In this document: positions 1 to 9,081 of the stretch, in pieces | How the letters are laid out: each line of letters begins with the position of its first letter | Numbering within the stretch: the first letter of the stretch is position 1 | Source of the DNA: Treponema succinifaciens DSM 2489 | Lineage (GTDB): Bacteria; Spirochaetota; Spirochaetia; Treponematales; Treponemataceae | Direction of reading: 5' to 3' | NCBI RefSeq assembly: GCF_000195275.1 | Contig: NC_015385.1 | Location: forward strand, 62,001-126,000 | Length of the DNA stretch: 64,000 nucleotides | The notes under the pieces: model-generated | Seen by the model: the letters and a program-made list of their open reading frames with translations, nothing else | What the model was told of the DNA's origin: nothing | Database searches by the model: none | Program-made: the position numbers and the translations under genes

Positions 1-87
1 GCATTTGTGGGAATGTATTGCGCCGACTTGATTTCCTATAAGAAATTTGCAGACTTTGAATATTTTTCCTATAAGAGGCTCGGCTAA
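1..87 (+). CDS. Glycoside hydrolase family 43-like protein, C-terminal end (partial)
   Basis: The first 28 codons read to a TAA at 85-87 and begin outside the window. The tail contains GMYCADL followed by ADFEYFSYKR. It resembles the last strand of GH43 beta-xylosidase/arabinofuranosidase proteins, which commonly end in 'ADFDYF.Y'. Such enzymes cleave xylose or arabinose from hemicellulose. A LacI-type regulator follows 120 bp downstream and may control it. The call rests on a short tail only, so the substrate is unknown. Confidence 0.55.
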   Translation, partial: AFVGMYCADLISYKKFADFEYFSYKRLG

Positions 88-113
88 ACGTATTTTCCAT
101 CTTTGCTTGAATA

Positions 114-161
114 AGGATGAACAAAATTCATTTGTAAAATTTTGAAATTCTTGTTCATCCT
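114..161. promoter_or_regulatory. Inverted repeat between the GH43 tail and the lacI-type gene
   Basis: Perfect 11-bp arms AGGATGAACAA (114-124) and TTGTTCATCCT (151-161) flank a 26-bp loop. There is no U-run, so a terminator is less likely than an operator or looped pair of half-sites for the downstream LacI-family regulator. Confidence 0.4.
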
Positions 162-206
162 AGATTAAGATTATAAATTGTAGTTCAAGCGGAGGCGGAA
201 AATTTA

Positions 207-1220
207 ATGGTTACAATTTATGATATCGCTTTAAAAACAGGTTATTCTGCTCCTACAGTTTCCAAGGCTCTTAACAAGACTGGTGGCTTAAGCAATTCAA
301 CTAGAAAAAAAATCCTTGATGCAGCCAAGGAGTTAGGCTATCGCCCAAATATGACAGCCCGCGCTCTTACTACAAAAAAGTCTTTTTTAATAGGGGTAAT
401 TTATGAAGATGCCGATATGCAAAGAGGTTTCGATCATCCTTTGTTTGGAAAGATTCTGAATAAATTCAGGGAATGTTTGGAATTTGCCGGGTACGATTTG
501 CTTTTTATTTCCCATGCTCTAATTGGAGAAAAAAAGTCTTATGTTGAGCACTGCTACCACAGAAATGTAGATGCGGTTGGAATTATAAATCCTCTCAGTG
601 CGGACAATGAAATTATGGAGCTTGCAGAATCCGACATTCCTTGCGTTTCAACAAACTTTATAATTCCCGGAATTTCAACTGTTGTAACTGCAAATGTTGA
701 TGCTGGATATAAAGCCGCTTCATGTTTTATTAAAAACGGACATAAAAAAATTGCCTACATAGGCGGAACTTATTCACAATATAATATGGCTGCAATTGAC
801 CGCTTGGAAGGATTAAAAAAAGCCTTTAAAGATTTCGGGCTGAAATATGATGAATCTTATGTGAAATTTTGCCATAAATGGTCGCGAGCGGAAAGCCATG
901 ATGCTATGAAAGAGCTTCTTGAACGGCATGACGATATTACCGCAGTTTTTGTTGCAAATGACAATATGGCGGTCGGCGCAATGGAATATGTAAAATCAAT
1001 TGGAAAAAGAATTCCCGACGACATTTCTTTTATTGGTTTTGATGATGAAATGATTTCCGAATTTTATTCTCCGCCTTTGACAACATTCAGGCAGGATATA
1101 AAGACAATCGGCGAGCTTTCTGCAGAAATCCTTATGAATCGTCTTGTTGGAATTCCTGTGGGCGAATGTGTCCGTGTGCCGGCTATATTTATAGAAAGAA
1201 ATTCAGTGAAAAAACTTTAG
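207..1220 (+). CDS. LacI family transcriptional regulator
   Basis: A 337-residue protein of normal LacI/GalR length. Residues 3-22 form the helix-turn-helix (IYDIALKTGYSAPTVSKAL). The hinge helix follows near residue 50 (YRPNMTARAL). Residues about 60-330 form a periplasmic-binding-protein-like sugar sensor ending with the usual 'IGFDDE...SPPLTTFRQD' region. It probably represses a nearby glycan gene when its sugar ligand is absent. The GH43 fragment upstream is the obvious candidate. A GGAGG at 191-195 supports the ATG at 207. The ligand cannot be told from sequence. Confidence 0.92.
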   Translation: MVTIYDIALKTGYSAPTVSKALNKTGGLSNSTRKKILDAAKELGYRPNMTARALTTKKSFLIGVIYEDADMQRGFDHPLFGKILNKFRECLEFAGYDLLFISHALIGEKKSYVEHCYHRNVDAVGIINPLSADNEIMELAESDIPCVSTNFIIPGISTVVTANVDAGYKAASCFIKNGHKKIAYIGGTYSQYNMAAIDRLEGLKKAFKDFGLKYDESYVKFCHKWSRAESHDAMKELLERHDDITAVFVANDNMAVGAMEYVKSIGKRIPDDISFIGFDDEMISEFYSPPLTTFRQDIKTIGELSAEILMNRLVGIPVGECVRVPAIFIERNSVKKL

Positions 1221-1272
1221 CATTTTCCGGGTGTTGAAAAAATAGCGGAATAACATTATTCTTTTATGGTTT

Positions 1273-1343
1273 GCGGTTATCGTATATCGGTATTACACAG
1301 GCTTCCCAAGCCTGATAGGCGGGTTCGACTCCCGTTGACCGCT
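1273..1343 (+). tRNA. tRNA-Gly (anticodon CCC)
   Basis: A cloverleaf can be drawn. Acceptor arm GCGGTTA pairs with TGACCGC (1336-1342) with discriminator T. Anticodon stem CAGGC/GCCTG encloses the loop TTCCCAA, giving anticodon CCC. The T arm is GCGGG-TTCGACT-CCCGT. The 3' CCA is not encoded. It reads glycine codon GGG. Confidence 0.95.
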
Positions 1344-1385
1344 GCTTGTTTTCAGCATATTACAAAGACTTTTCTGGAGAAAACA

Positions 1386-1697
1386 ATGAATCCTTTTGAT
1401 ATGGTAAAAAATCTTGCGGGAATGCAGAGCCAGCTTAAGGCGGCGCAGGAAAAGCTTGCTGAGCTTGAGGCTGAAGGCTCTTCCGGCGGAAATATGGTGC
1501 AAGTTACTGTAAACGGAAAATTTGAGCTTGTAGATATAAAGCTTGATCCAATCTGTGTTGATAACAGAGATGTTCCTATGCTTCAGGATTTAATAAAAGC
1601 CGCCCATCATGCTGCCCTAGAAAAAATTCAGGATGAAATAAAAAATCAGCTTGGACCTATGGTTGCAGGAATGAATATTCCGGGAATGGGCGTGTAA
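1386..1697 (+). CDS. ybaB: YbaB/EbfC family nucleoid-associated protein
   Basis: A 103-residue protein starting at the ATG at 1386 (MNPFDMVKNLAGMQSQLK). An upstream in-frame extension would run through the tRNA and is rejected. YbaB/EbfC proteins form homodimers that bind DNA and help organise the nucleoid. The pattern is typical: a coiled N-terminal helix, then 'VTVNGKFELVDIKLDP', then a C-terminal helix. It sits 3 bp before recR, the widely conserved ybaB-recR arrangement, usually with dnaX upstream. No dnaX is seen here. Confidence 0.93.
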   Translation: MNPFDMVKNLAGMQSQLKAAQEKLAELEAEGSSGGNMVQVTVNGKFELVDIKLDPICVDNRDVPMLQDLIKAAHHAALEKIQDEIKNQLGPMVAGMNIPGMGV

Positions 1698-1700
1698 AAA

Positions 1701-2288
1701 ATGAACGCTCTTGACGAGTTGACAGAAAGTTTTTCAAGGCTTCCTGGAATCGGAAAAAAATCTGCGGCTAGAATTGCAAGCCATCTTTTAAAGACCGACA
1801 GTTCTTTTAATATCCGTTTTTCAAATCAAATTTTGTCGTTGCAGGAAAGAATAAAACCTTGTTCTATTTGCGGCGCCTGGACAGAAGAAGATCCCTGCCC
1901 TATTTGTTCCGACATTGCAAGAGATAAAACAATTCTTTGTGTTGTTGAGCAGCCACAGGACGTTGCGACAATTGAAAGTTCTCATGAATTCCACGGATTG
2001 TTTCATGTTTTGGGCGGAGTTATTTCTCCTCTTGAAGGAATTACGCCGGACAAGCTTAGAATTTCACAGCTGCTTGAGCGTGTAAAGCTTGGTGTTATAA
2101 AAGAAGTCATTATTGCAACGAATCCCACTGTTGAAGGCGATACAACAGCTCTTTTTATACAGCGCGTTTTGCAAGACACTCAAGTTGTTGTTACGCGGCT
2201 TGCTTCTGGACTTCCGGCTGGAGGAGATTTGGAATATGCGGACCGGCTTACATTGGCAAGAAGTTTTCAGGGACGCGTTAAAATTTAG
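1701..2288 (+). CDS. recR: Recombination mediator protein RecR
   Basis: A 195-residue RecR of standard length. It has an N-terminal helix-hairpin-helix (RLPGIGKKSAARIA), a Cys4 zinc finger at residues about 55-72 (CSICGAW...DPCPIC) and a Toprim domain (ILCVVEQPQD, then ATNPTVEGDTTA). RecR works with RecO/RecF to load RecA on gapped DNA. It follows ybaB closely and is probably co-transcribed. Confidence 0.96.
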   Translation: MNALDELTESFSRLPGIGKKSAARIASHLLKTDSSFNIRFSNQILSLQERIKPCSICGAWTEEDPCPICSDIARDKTILCVVEQPQDVATIESSHEFHGLFHVLGGVISPLEGITPDKLRISQLLERVKLGVIKEVIIATNPTVEGDTTALFIQRVLQDTQVVVTRLASGLPAGGDLEYADRLTLARSFQGRVKI

Positions 2289-2343
2289 CACAACGGTTCT
2301 TCTGGTTTGATTTTATCAGTTATCCGTGTTATTCTCTAAATAT

Positions 2344-3312
2344 ATGAATTTTATTTGTTCCATAAAAATTTTTGCTGCCTACATTGCTATCGTTATGCTT
2401 GGTCTTTGTACTGGCGCGTTTCTTTATATGACTTATTCGCTTTGCACAGTTCTTGTTGCCGGGCAGAAATTTTCTGCATTTAGTTCAGGATTTTTTTTAC
2501 AGGGAATTTTTGAAGTTTTGCCGACTGTGCTTTCATTGTGTCCTTTATTTATTTCTTTCTATTTAATCCGACATAAAGAAATTCCTTGGTATTCAGTTCT
2601 AGTCTGCATGATTTTGCATTTGTGCCTTTGGATTTTTTTTATTCCGGCGTTAAAAGAAAAACTTGAAATTTCAGTTTATAAAAATAAGGAAATGCAAGCC
2701 GCAGTTTCTCTTTCGCCCGGATATTTTAGAGTTTCGCAAGACAACCGCTATGTTTTGTATTATTCAGAAGTTGACTCAGAAAACAATGCCTCTGGAGTTT
2801 GCATTGACAAATCAAAGTCAAACGGCAATGTTTTTACTTTCAGCTCGGAAAAGCCTGCGATTTTTCAAGATGAATTTTCAGATCCGCTTATAAAAAATAC
2901 AGTTGAAATGCCGGTTCTTCTAAAACAGATTTTAAAGTATTTTCAAAAGTTTACAGTTTCATCATATTCAAGATGCTCTGAAAATTTTGTTTCCTGGATA
3001 ATTTTTTCTTCAATTATATTTGCTTTTACTTCTGTGGTCTGGATAAAAAATATTTCTGCATGGCGGCTTGTAAATGTGCTTTTTATTTTAATGGACTACA
3101 TTTTTGTTTTCTTTTTGAACTTTTTTATTTTGGGCGCAGATGATTCTTTGTTTCAGAAAATACCAATACTGATAAAATCTGTTCCGACAAAATCACTTTT
3201 AGTTTTCGTTCTGAATATTTTTATTTTTGTGTCGGCATTTGTTTTGTGGCTGATTTCAAGACTTGTAAAGGAAAATTCACCAGAGCCAGCTTACTACGGA
3301 GATGACTTATGA
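2344..3312 (+). CDS. Hypothetical membrane protein
   Basis: About 322 residues from the ATG at 2344; a GTG at 2326 is an alternative without better support. Three hydrophobic segments occur in the first 110 residues and three more near the C-terminus, separated by a soluble loop of about 100 residues. No family is recognised. The stop overlaps the start of the next gene by 4 bp, so the two are translationally coupled and probably work together in the inner membrane. A weak promoter (TTGATT, 17 nt, TATTCT) ends 8 nt before the ATG. Confidence 0.75.
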   Translation: MNFICSIKIFAAYIAIVMLGLCTGAFLYMTYSLCTVLVAGQKFSAFSSGFFLQGIFEVLPTVLSLCPLFISFYLIRHKEIPWYSVLVCMILHLCLWIFFIPALKEKLEISVYKNKEMQAAVSLSPGYFRVSQDNRYVLYYSEVDSENNASGVCIDKSKSNGNVFTFSSEKPAIFQDEFSDPLIKNTVEMPVLLKQILKYFQKFTVSSYSRCSENFVSWIIFSSIIFAFTSVVWIKNISAWRLVNVLFILMDYIFVFFLNFFILGADDSLFQKIPILIKSVPTKSLLVFVLNIFIFVSAFVLWLISRLVKENSPEPAYYGDDL

Positions 3313-5213
3313 AAAAAGTTGTTTTTATTACTGGAATATATACGGCAATCATTTTTGCTTTTTGTCTTTTGATTTCTGTTTTTTTTATTCCGTGTCCTGA
3401 ATCTTTGATAGCCGGTACAGAAAAACCATTTGTATTTTATTACGGACTTTATATTTTTTTAGTTTGCCTTCCGGGAATTCTTTTAAGTGGATTTACAGTT
3501 TCTTGCGCGGTTCTTTGGCAGAAAAAAACGGGAAACAGCCGCTCAAGGTTTTCTCCTGCGATGTTTTCAAGATTCAAGCTTGTCTTGTTTTTTTCTCTAG
3601 CGCTTATTCTTTTTCTTTCGTTTAATGAAGAGATTTTCAAGCCGTCTGTAAAACGTAAAATCGATTTTATAAAGGAAGCCCCGTCTGATTTTGCCGATGC
3701 GATTTCTATTGCCGGACATTTTCTGGAGCAGAACCAGCCGATTCTTGCGCTTCAATATGCAAAAAAAGCAGTGGAACTTTCACCGGAAAATTCAGATGCA
3801 AAAAGAGTTTTAAAGCTTACAGAAGATTCTGTAGCTCTTCTTATTGACAGTGAAATGCATGGAAAGAAAAATGTGCCTTCCGCAGAAAAAGTGCAGAAGC
3901 CGCTTCATGTAAAAGACAAAGGACATACAATTTTGGAGCTATTGGAAAAGTCTGATTCCGCGGCGCAAAAAAAACAGTGGTTTGACGCTCATTACTGGGC
4001 GAGTCTTGCAGTTGAAGCTTGCGATGGAAAAAACACAAATCTTGATGCGGCAGTTGAAAAATCAAACTATGCATGGAAAATGCTAAGCCTTCCAGTTGAA
4101 TTTGACAATTCTGCCGAGAGGAATTATTACAAGATAAAAAAAGCCGGTTACGTTGCTTTTTCCCGCGGAGATTTTTTAAAGGCATATTATACTTTTCTTG
4201 GCTTAAAAAATAATTATGCTCAGGCTTCCGATGATCCTGATGTAAAGAAATTTCTTGCGCTTTCAGAAGAAGATTTGGAAAATCAGTATTTCTTTTTTGA
4301 CGAAACAAAATACATAGAAGAGCTTTCTGACAGCCATAAAGTTTATTTTTCACTTGATTATCCTGACGGCTCAAAAAATGTTTTTTACATTTCGAATGCG
4401 ATGGACATAAAAAAAGAAGGCAGCCTTATCCGCTACATGGAAAATTTCAATGTTGTGCATTACGATGAAAATGGTAAATTTGTCTGTTCATTTTTTGTTC
4501 CGTTTGCAAAAGCCGTTGCCCAGCCAGTTTCCGAATTCGGCGAAGAAAATCTTGCGCTTTTGGGAATTGAAAAAAAGTGGGAATATGTTCCGTTTGTTAT
4601 CCTTCAGTCTGTAGACCGAAATACGGAAGGCTTGGTTTCGCGCCCAGTTTATTCTTATGAGCCTACAGGACTTTCAGAGCTTGACGCGCAGAATCTTGGA
4701 ATTGAAAATCCGCAGAAAAAAGAACATTCCGCAAAAAGAATTCCTTTGAACATAAAGAAAGCTTCGTCAATGGTTTTGCCAATGCAGTTTTCTGATTTCA
4801 ATCTTATAAATGCGGCGGCTTGCGGGGCTAAGGAAATGCCTCTTCCTGTTTTATTTAAGCTTTTGCCTAGAGCGTCTGGATATGGTTTTTCGCAGGAAGT
4901 TTTTGCGCAGAATCTTGTTCAGCGAGGAACTTTTCCTTTTATAATGCTGATAATGTTTGTTTTTTGCGCTTGCATTGGCTGGAACTACAGAATCGAGAAT
5001 CCAGATGAAATTTTTAAATTCAAGTGGACTCTTCTTATTCCTGTTTTGGGCTTTATGATGGTTGTTGCCTTTAACATTGCGCTTTATTTTTTCAATATGC
5101 TTAGCTATGTTTTGGTCGGACTTTTAGGAACAAACGCTGTTTTTGCTGCTGCGGCTTTTTATGTGCTTATATTTTTTGCAGCTTCAGTTTTGTTCCTTTC
5201 TCGCAAAGCCTAG
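3309..5213 (+). CDS. Membrane protein with TPR-like repeats
   Basis: A 634-residue protein. Three N-terminal membrane segments are followed by a soluble region starting near residue 120. It contains helical repeats of TPR type (AISIAGHFLEQNQPILALQ, then AKKAVELSPENSDAKRVLKL) and a long beta-rich stretch. Three or four membrane segments close the C-terminus. TPR repeats usually mediate protein contacts. It overlaps the upstream membrane-protein gene by 4 bp. Its stop also overlaps the convergent M48 gene by 4 bp. Function unknown. Confidence 0.78.
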   Translation: MKKVVFITGIYTAIIFAFCLLISVFFIPCPESLIAGTEKPFVFYYGLYIFLVCLPGILLSGFTVSCAVLWQKKTGNSRSRFSPAMFSRFKLVLFFSLALILFLSFNEEIFKPSVKRKIDFIKEAPSDFADAISIAGHFLEQNQPILALQYAKKAVELSPENSDAKRVLKLTEDSVALLIDSEMHGKKNVPSAEKVQKPLHVKDKGHTILELLEKSDSAAQKKQWFDAHYWASLAVEACDGKNTNLDAAVEKSNYAWKMLSLPVEFDNSAERNYYKIKKAGYVAFSRGDFLKAYYTFLGLKNNYAQASDDPDVKKFLALSEEDLENQYFFFDETKYIEELSDSHKVYFSLDYPDGSKNVFYISNAMDIKKEGSLIRYMENFNVVHYDENGKFVCSFFVPFAKAVAQPVSEFGEENLALLGIEKKWEYVPFVILQSVDRNTEGLVSRPVYSYEPTGLSELDAQNLGIENPQKKEHSAKRIPLNIKKASSMVLPMQFSDFNLINAAACGAKEMPLPVLFKLLPRASGYGFSQEVFAQNLVQRGTFPFIMLIMFVFCACIGWNYRIENPDEIFKFKWTLLIPVLGFMMVVAFNIALYFFNMLSYVLVGLLGTNAVFAAAAFYVLIFFAASVLFLSRKA

Positions 5214-6478
5214 TTTTCCAAAGCTTTTATTCTTTCCATTAAAGGCGGATGGCTGTAGTTGAACATTGAATAAATCTTTGGCGGCTCAAGTTCAGAAAGA
5301 TTTTCTTTGTTCAGCTTTATAAGCGCGCTGATTAACGGCTGGGAAGTTCCGCACATTTCTTTTGAATAAGCGTCTGCCTGAAACTCATCTTTTCTGCTAA
5401 AGAAATTAGAAACAAGCGAAACAATATTTCCGTAGCCTTCAAAGACTAATCCGATAAACAAAAGTCCTAAAGGCTGAATGTAAGGCGCGACATTGTTGAG
5501 CGGCTCATATCCGAATGCTGAATAAAGGGAAGGAAATTTTGCAATTAAACTTGCCGCCAGCAGCGAAACAAATACAAGCGGAATCATAACAATCATTCTT
5601 TTTGCAATGTGATGTTTTTTGCAGTGCCCAAGCTCATGTCCAAGAACCGCTTCAATTTCTGAAGGCTCAAGCTGCTTTATTAGTGTGTCGTACAAAACGA
5701 TTCTTTTGTTTTTCCCAAAGCCTGTAAAATACGCATTGCTGTGGTTGCTTCGCCTTGAAGCGTCCATTGTAAAAATTCCAGAAGTCTTGAATCCAGTTTT
5801 TGCAAAAAGCTTTTCGATCCGCTCTTTTATTTCGCCTTCTTCAAGAGGAGAAAATTTGTTGAAAATCGGCGCAATCAGAACTGGATATATGTAGCTTATT
5901 CCAAGTGAAAATGCAAGGTAAACTATAGCAAACAAAAGCCACCAGATTTTGTTAAAGCAGACTATAAGGGCAACTGCGGCGCACAAAATTGGAATTGCTA
6001 TGATTGCAGATAAAACTGTAGATTTTATAAAATCCAGAATCCACATTTTTAAATTCATATTGCTGAATCCAAACTTTTTTTCTATGCGGAATTCTCTGTA
6101 AAGTGAAAACGGCAGATTTAAAATAAAAGACGGAATTCCAGAAACAATAGAAAAAAGAATCACTGTTGCAAAAACATTTGTTGTAAAACTGTAGAATCCT
6201 TCATAAAGAAAAACATAGAATCCCGACAGAACAAGAGCAAGCTTTAAAATGAAATTCAGGATGTTTGAAGGAATCCAAACAAAATATTTTGCGTTTTCAT
6301 AGGCGCAGGTTTTTTCTAGTTCCTGGGCATTTACAAATTTTTTTAGCCGCTCTGGAATTTGTTTTCCGTGCTTTTTTCTGAAAAAGAAATCCGAAGTTTC
6401 AAGAAACTGATTTAATGCAAAATCAAAAACAGTTCCCGCTAAAAACAAAATAAAAAAAACAGACGAATTAAAAATCAT
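5210..6478 (-). CDS. M48 family metallopeptidase (Ste24/CAAX prenyl protease type)
   Basis: A 422-residue membrane zinc protease. The zinc motif is HELGHCKKHH, with the third ligand in EFQADAYS about 70 residues later. It has the Ste24-type N-terminal extension with several membrane segments and 'RRSNHSNAYFTG'. Bacterial members degrade or process membrane proteins; prenyl substrates are not expected in bacteria. It overlaps rsmG by 4 bp and ends a minus-strand run that begins at 8820. Confidence 0.92.
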   Translation of the reverse strand: MIFNSSVFFILFLAGTVFDFALNQFLETSDFFFRKKHGKQIPERLKKFVNAQELEKTCAYENAKYFVWIPSNILNFILKLALVLSGFYVFLYEGFYSFTTNVFATVILFSIVSGIPSFILNLPFSLYREFRIEKKFGFSNMNLKMWILDFIKSTVLSAIIAIPILCAAVALIVCFNKIWWLLFAIVYLAFSLGISYIYPVLIAPIFNKFSPLEEGEIKERIEKLFAKTGFKTSGIFTMDASRRSNHSNAYFTGFGKNKRIVLYDTLIKQLEPSEIEAVLGHELGHCKKHHIAKRMIVMIPLVFVSLLAASLIAKFPSLYSAFGYEPLNNVAPYIQPLGLLFIGLVFEGYGNIVSLVSNFFSRKDEFQADAYSKEMCGTSQPLISALIKLNKENLSELEPPKIYSMFNYSHPPLMERIKALEN

Positions 6479-7137
6479 TTTTCCACCACAACAAGATTTC
6501 TTTCATGATCTTCCAGAAAAGGAACTTCCAGTTTTATTTTTTTATACGACGGAACAAGGAATTTTATAGATTCCATTTCCGCAGAAATTTTTTCTGTCCT
6601 TGCTTTGTATGCCGCAAGAATTCCGCCTTTCTTTAGCATTCTTAAAAGCAGCTTTGTATTTTTTGAGTCAAACGGATGAAACGCGCGGAACACTTCAATG
6701 TCAAATGATTCCGGCTTTATTAAATCAGCCTGAATGCAGTTTACTTTTACATTTGAAAGATTCATTTTGCAAACTGCGCTTTCCAAGAATCCGCATCTTT
6801 TTTCCATGCGCTCAACAAGCATAAAATTTTGCTCAGGAAACGCCACCGCTAAAGGAATTCCAGGACATCCGCCGCCAGAACCTATGTCCGCAATTTGCAA
6901 TGAAGCAATATTTTTTTTCTCTTGAATTTTCTGAATAAAAGAAGCAATGCTTGGAGCCGCCGCAAGACTGTCAAGAATGTGGTTTACCGTAAGTTCGTCT
7001 GTGGAATCCGCTTTCATAAGATTGTAAGTCTTGTTGAATTCAAGGACACATGAAATGTAAGTTTCAATCCGGCTGATTTGATTTTGTGAAAATTCAAGTC
7101 CTAGTTTTTTTAAGCCTTCGTTAAGTTTTTCGTTCAC
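6475..7137 (-). CDS. rsmG: 16S rRNA (guanine-527 N7) methyltransferase RsmG
   Basis: A 220-residue protein of normal RsmG length. The SAM-binding motif is ADIGSGGGCPGIPLA, followed by FMLVERMEKRCGFL and the 'FRAFHPF' region. It methylates N7 of G527 in 16S rRNA. It lies 2 bp after the upstream hypothetical gene and overlaps the protease gene, so the four genes 8820-5210 are probably one operon. The usual mnmG partner is not nearby. Confidence 0.95.
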   Translation of the reverse strand: MNEKLNEGLKKLGLEFSQNQISRIETYISCVLEFNKTYNLMKADSTDELTVNHILDSLAAAPSIASFIQKIQEKKNIASLQIADIGSGGGCPGIPLAVAFPEQNFMLVERMEKRCGFLESAVCKMNLSNVKVNCIQADLIKPESFDIEVFRAFHPFDSKNTKLLLRMLKKGGILAAYKARTEKISAEMESIKFLVPSYKKIKLEVPFLEDHERNLVVVEK

Positions 7138-7139
7138 GC

Positions 7140-8024
7140 TTATTTTTCTCCAAGATCAATTAAAAGTTCCAGTTTCCAGTTTGGCTCTTCTGTGCGCATT
7201 GAAACAAAGTTCCCGACCCGCATTGCAGGAAGACTTTCAAATTTTGAAAGCTGATATAAAAATGAATTTTCATTCAGGTAGTCTTGCGTTACATTTGCCG
7301 CGGCTTTGTAGTTTAAGGTTCCGCTTTCACTTGGAGAACTTTTAAATAAAATATGGAAAGTTTCAGTTCTGTTTTTTCCATCGCTTGAATAAACTCTGTC
7401 GCCTGTAATTAAAAAAGTTCCGTCCAGCTGCACTTCCGAAATATAAATTTTGCGGCAAGTTCTTAAAATGTCGTAGCCGTTCACACTGAACCTAAGAAGC
7501 CGTGCCTTGGCTTTTTCCGGCAGCTTTTCTTCTTTTGCAGAAGCGGCTGAAACTTCGGGAGCCTTTTTCTTTCCGTTTTCTTTGCCTGACTCATCTTTGA
7601 TTTTTTCAATTTCAGCAAGAATTTTATTTAAAAGAACTTTTGTTTCCTGCGAGTTGTCTGATGACGAAAGTGAAAATATCATGGAATTTATGTCGCTGGA
7701 AAATCCCTGTTCCTTTAAAAGCGAAATATCTTTTGCACTCAGTGCGGACAAAATCTTCTTCTGCATCTCTCTTTTTTCATTTGAAGATTCCGCATTTTTA
7801 TTTTCTGATTTTGCCTGTCCTGTCTTGCTTGAACTGCTTTGGCTTGTGCTTTTGCTGTATTCAGGCTTTAAAACTGAGCCGGGAGAATAAAATCCGTTCC
7901 CGATTTCCGGGGAAGAAACTGTGGGCATGGAAGGAGATGTAATGGAGCTGAACGATGTGCTTTGCGCATTTGCATTAAAAAGTGCAGCTGCGGTTAAAAC
8001 AAAAACTCTTTTATAGATTTGCAA
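7140..8024 (-). CDS. Hypothetical exported protein
   Basis: About 294 residues from a TTG at 8024, chosen because GGAGG lies 6 nt upstream (GGAGGAAAGCC then TTG); a longer ATG start at 8063 lacks this. The N-terminus (YKRVFVLTAAALFNANAQS) is a signal peptide. A Ser/Lys/Glu-rich linker follows, then a domain of about 110 residues (LLRFSVNGYDILRTCRKIYI) probably located in the periplasm. No family is recognised. It overlaps the preceding gene by 14 bp. Confidence 0.75.
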   Translation of the reverse strand: MQIYKRVFVLTAAALFNANAQSTSFSSITSPSMPTVSSPEIGNGFYSPGSVLKPEYSKSTSQSSSSKTGQAKSENKNAESSNEKREMQKKILSALSAKDISLLKEQGFSSDINSMIFSLSSSDNSQETKVLLNKILAEIEKIKDESGKENGKKKAPEVSAASAKEEKLPEKAKARLLRFSVNGYDILRTCRKIYISEVQLDGTFLITGDRVYSSDGKNRTETFHILFKSSPSESGTLNYKAAANVTQDYLNENSFLYQLSKFESLPAMRVGNFVSMRTEEPNWKLELLIDLGEK

Positions 8025-8820
8025 GGCTTTCCTCCACAAATTCCAGGCGGTGTGTAAGCTCATTTATTGTCTTTGTAAGCCTGTCGCGTTCTTTTTCAAG
8101 CTTTTTTTTTGGATCGGTTTCTTTTGCCTTTTTCTTCATCATGGCAATTACGCTGTCCGGGCTTTTTCCGCTTTTGATTGCTTCCACTGCCTTTGCTTTT
8201 TCGTCAGGCTTTTTGCAGCCAGCCACAATTTTCATGTTGTCGAATCCGAGCGAAGAATCTTCGTCCGGGAGCAAGCCTACTTTTGATGCGCTCTTTGCCG
8301 TTGTCCGCGGAATCTGAAGAATTCTGTCCAAGTAGTCTTCGTAGCGGATATTTGCCTGATCACAAAGAGCATGGGCTTTTACAAGGCTTCTTCCAAGCTC
8401 GTGCATTATGTGTCCGTTTGGCTCAATGTATTTTTCGCGGATTTCTTTTGTGAGCTGCTCAAGCTCCGGGGAAAGTGAAACATCCAGTTTATAGTAGCTT
8501 TTTTCTTCCGCAATGTCTAAAAGCGCATGGAATTTTGCCCAGAAATAGTTTGTGTGGCTTTTTGATTTTATAGGAGGATTTTTTCCGCCTGAAAGTTCAA
8601 TCTGCTCTTCGTTTATAAGGTGATGTGTGTATTCGTGGATTGCTGTGTAGACAAGCTCGTTTTCTGTCTTGAAATTCTTATTGTGAAGAAGAATTTCCCT
8701 TGTTTCCGGCTTGTAAAGTCCGTTTACCCGGCTGCTTTCCTTGCCTGTCATTGTTACAGTGAATTCAAGTTTTGAAGGCTGAATGTCCAAAAGCATGTTT
8801 TTAATTGATTCGTTGTCCAT
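8011..8820 (-). CDS. Protein with HExxH zincin-like motif and C-terminal coiled coil
   Basis: A 269-residue cytoplasmic protein. Residues about 62-68 are HEYTHH, matching the HExxH zinc-protease core, inside 'YTAIHEYTHHLINEEQ'. A downstream 'IMHELGRS' may supply further ligands. Residues about 225-265 are a Lys/Glu-rich coiled coil. It could be a small metallopeptidase, but no named family is certain. First gene of the minus-strand run; its promoter gives a leader of only a few nucleotides. Confidence 0.7.
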   Translation of the reverse strand: MDNESIKNMLLDIQPSKLEFTVTMTGKESSRVNGLYKPETREILLHNKNFKTENELVYTAIHEYTHHLINEEQIELSGGKNPPIKSKSHTNYFWAKFHALLDIAEEKSYYKLDVSLSPELEQLTKEIREKYIEPNGHIMHELGRSLVKAHALCDQANIRYEDYLDRILQIPRTTAKSASKVGLLPDEDSSLGFDNMKIVAGCKKPDEKAKAVEAIKSGKSPDSVIAMMKKKAKETDPKKKLEKERDRLTKTINELTHRLEFVEESLANL

Positions 8821-8829
8821 AGACCTTGC

Positions 8830-8858
8830 ATTTTAATGCAAATGCGCCGTCAGTTCAA
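8830..8858 (-). promoter_or_regulatory. Promoter of the HExxH gene
   Basis: On the minus strand, TTGAAC (8858-8853), a 17-nt spacer and TAAAAT (8835-8830). The -10 ends 9 nt before the ATG at 8820, so the predicted leader is about 3 nt. Confidence 0.5.
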
Positions 8859-8877
8859 TTCATAAAATAATTGCTAC

Positions 8878-9026
8878 CAGGGCAAACGCATTATAAATGT
8901 ATTCAGCATAAAACTGGCTCCTAGTCACGGTTTCCTGATTCAAAATCGCGCAATAATGTGTTTTTGCCCCAGGAACCGTTCCTTCGCGCAAACTTTACTT
9001 AAATTATTTATAATGCGTTTGCCCTG
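8878..9026. mobile_element. 149-bp MITE-like element, copy 1
   Basis: Bounded by 21-bp perfect terminal inverted repeats starting CAGGGCAAACGCATTATAAA and by a 10-bp target duplication TAATTGCTAC (8868-8877 and 9027-9036). It has no ORF. It is identical by eye to the copy at 44477-44625. The outer 14 bp match the ends of the ISAs1-family IS at 60730-62008, whose 10-bp duplications are the same size. Confidence 0.93.
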
Positions 9027-9045
9027 TAATTGCTACCGATTTAAG

Positions 9046-9074
9046 TTTACATAAATTCTGTTTCTTACTATTAT
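9046..9074 (+). promoter_or_regulatory. hslO promoter, probably giving a leaderless mRNA
   Basis: TTTACA (9046-9051), 17-nt spacer, TATTAT (9069-9074), each one mismatch from consensus. The -10 ends 7 nt before the hslO ATG at 9082 and no Shine-Dalgarno is present. It starts 20 bp from the MITE end. Confidence 0.55.
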
Positions 9075-9081
9075 ATATTCC

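Noticed and set aside
3841-4374. 177-residue minus-strand frame inside the TPR gene
   Set aside because: Antisense shadow of a convincing 634-residue gene, with no ribosome-binding site.
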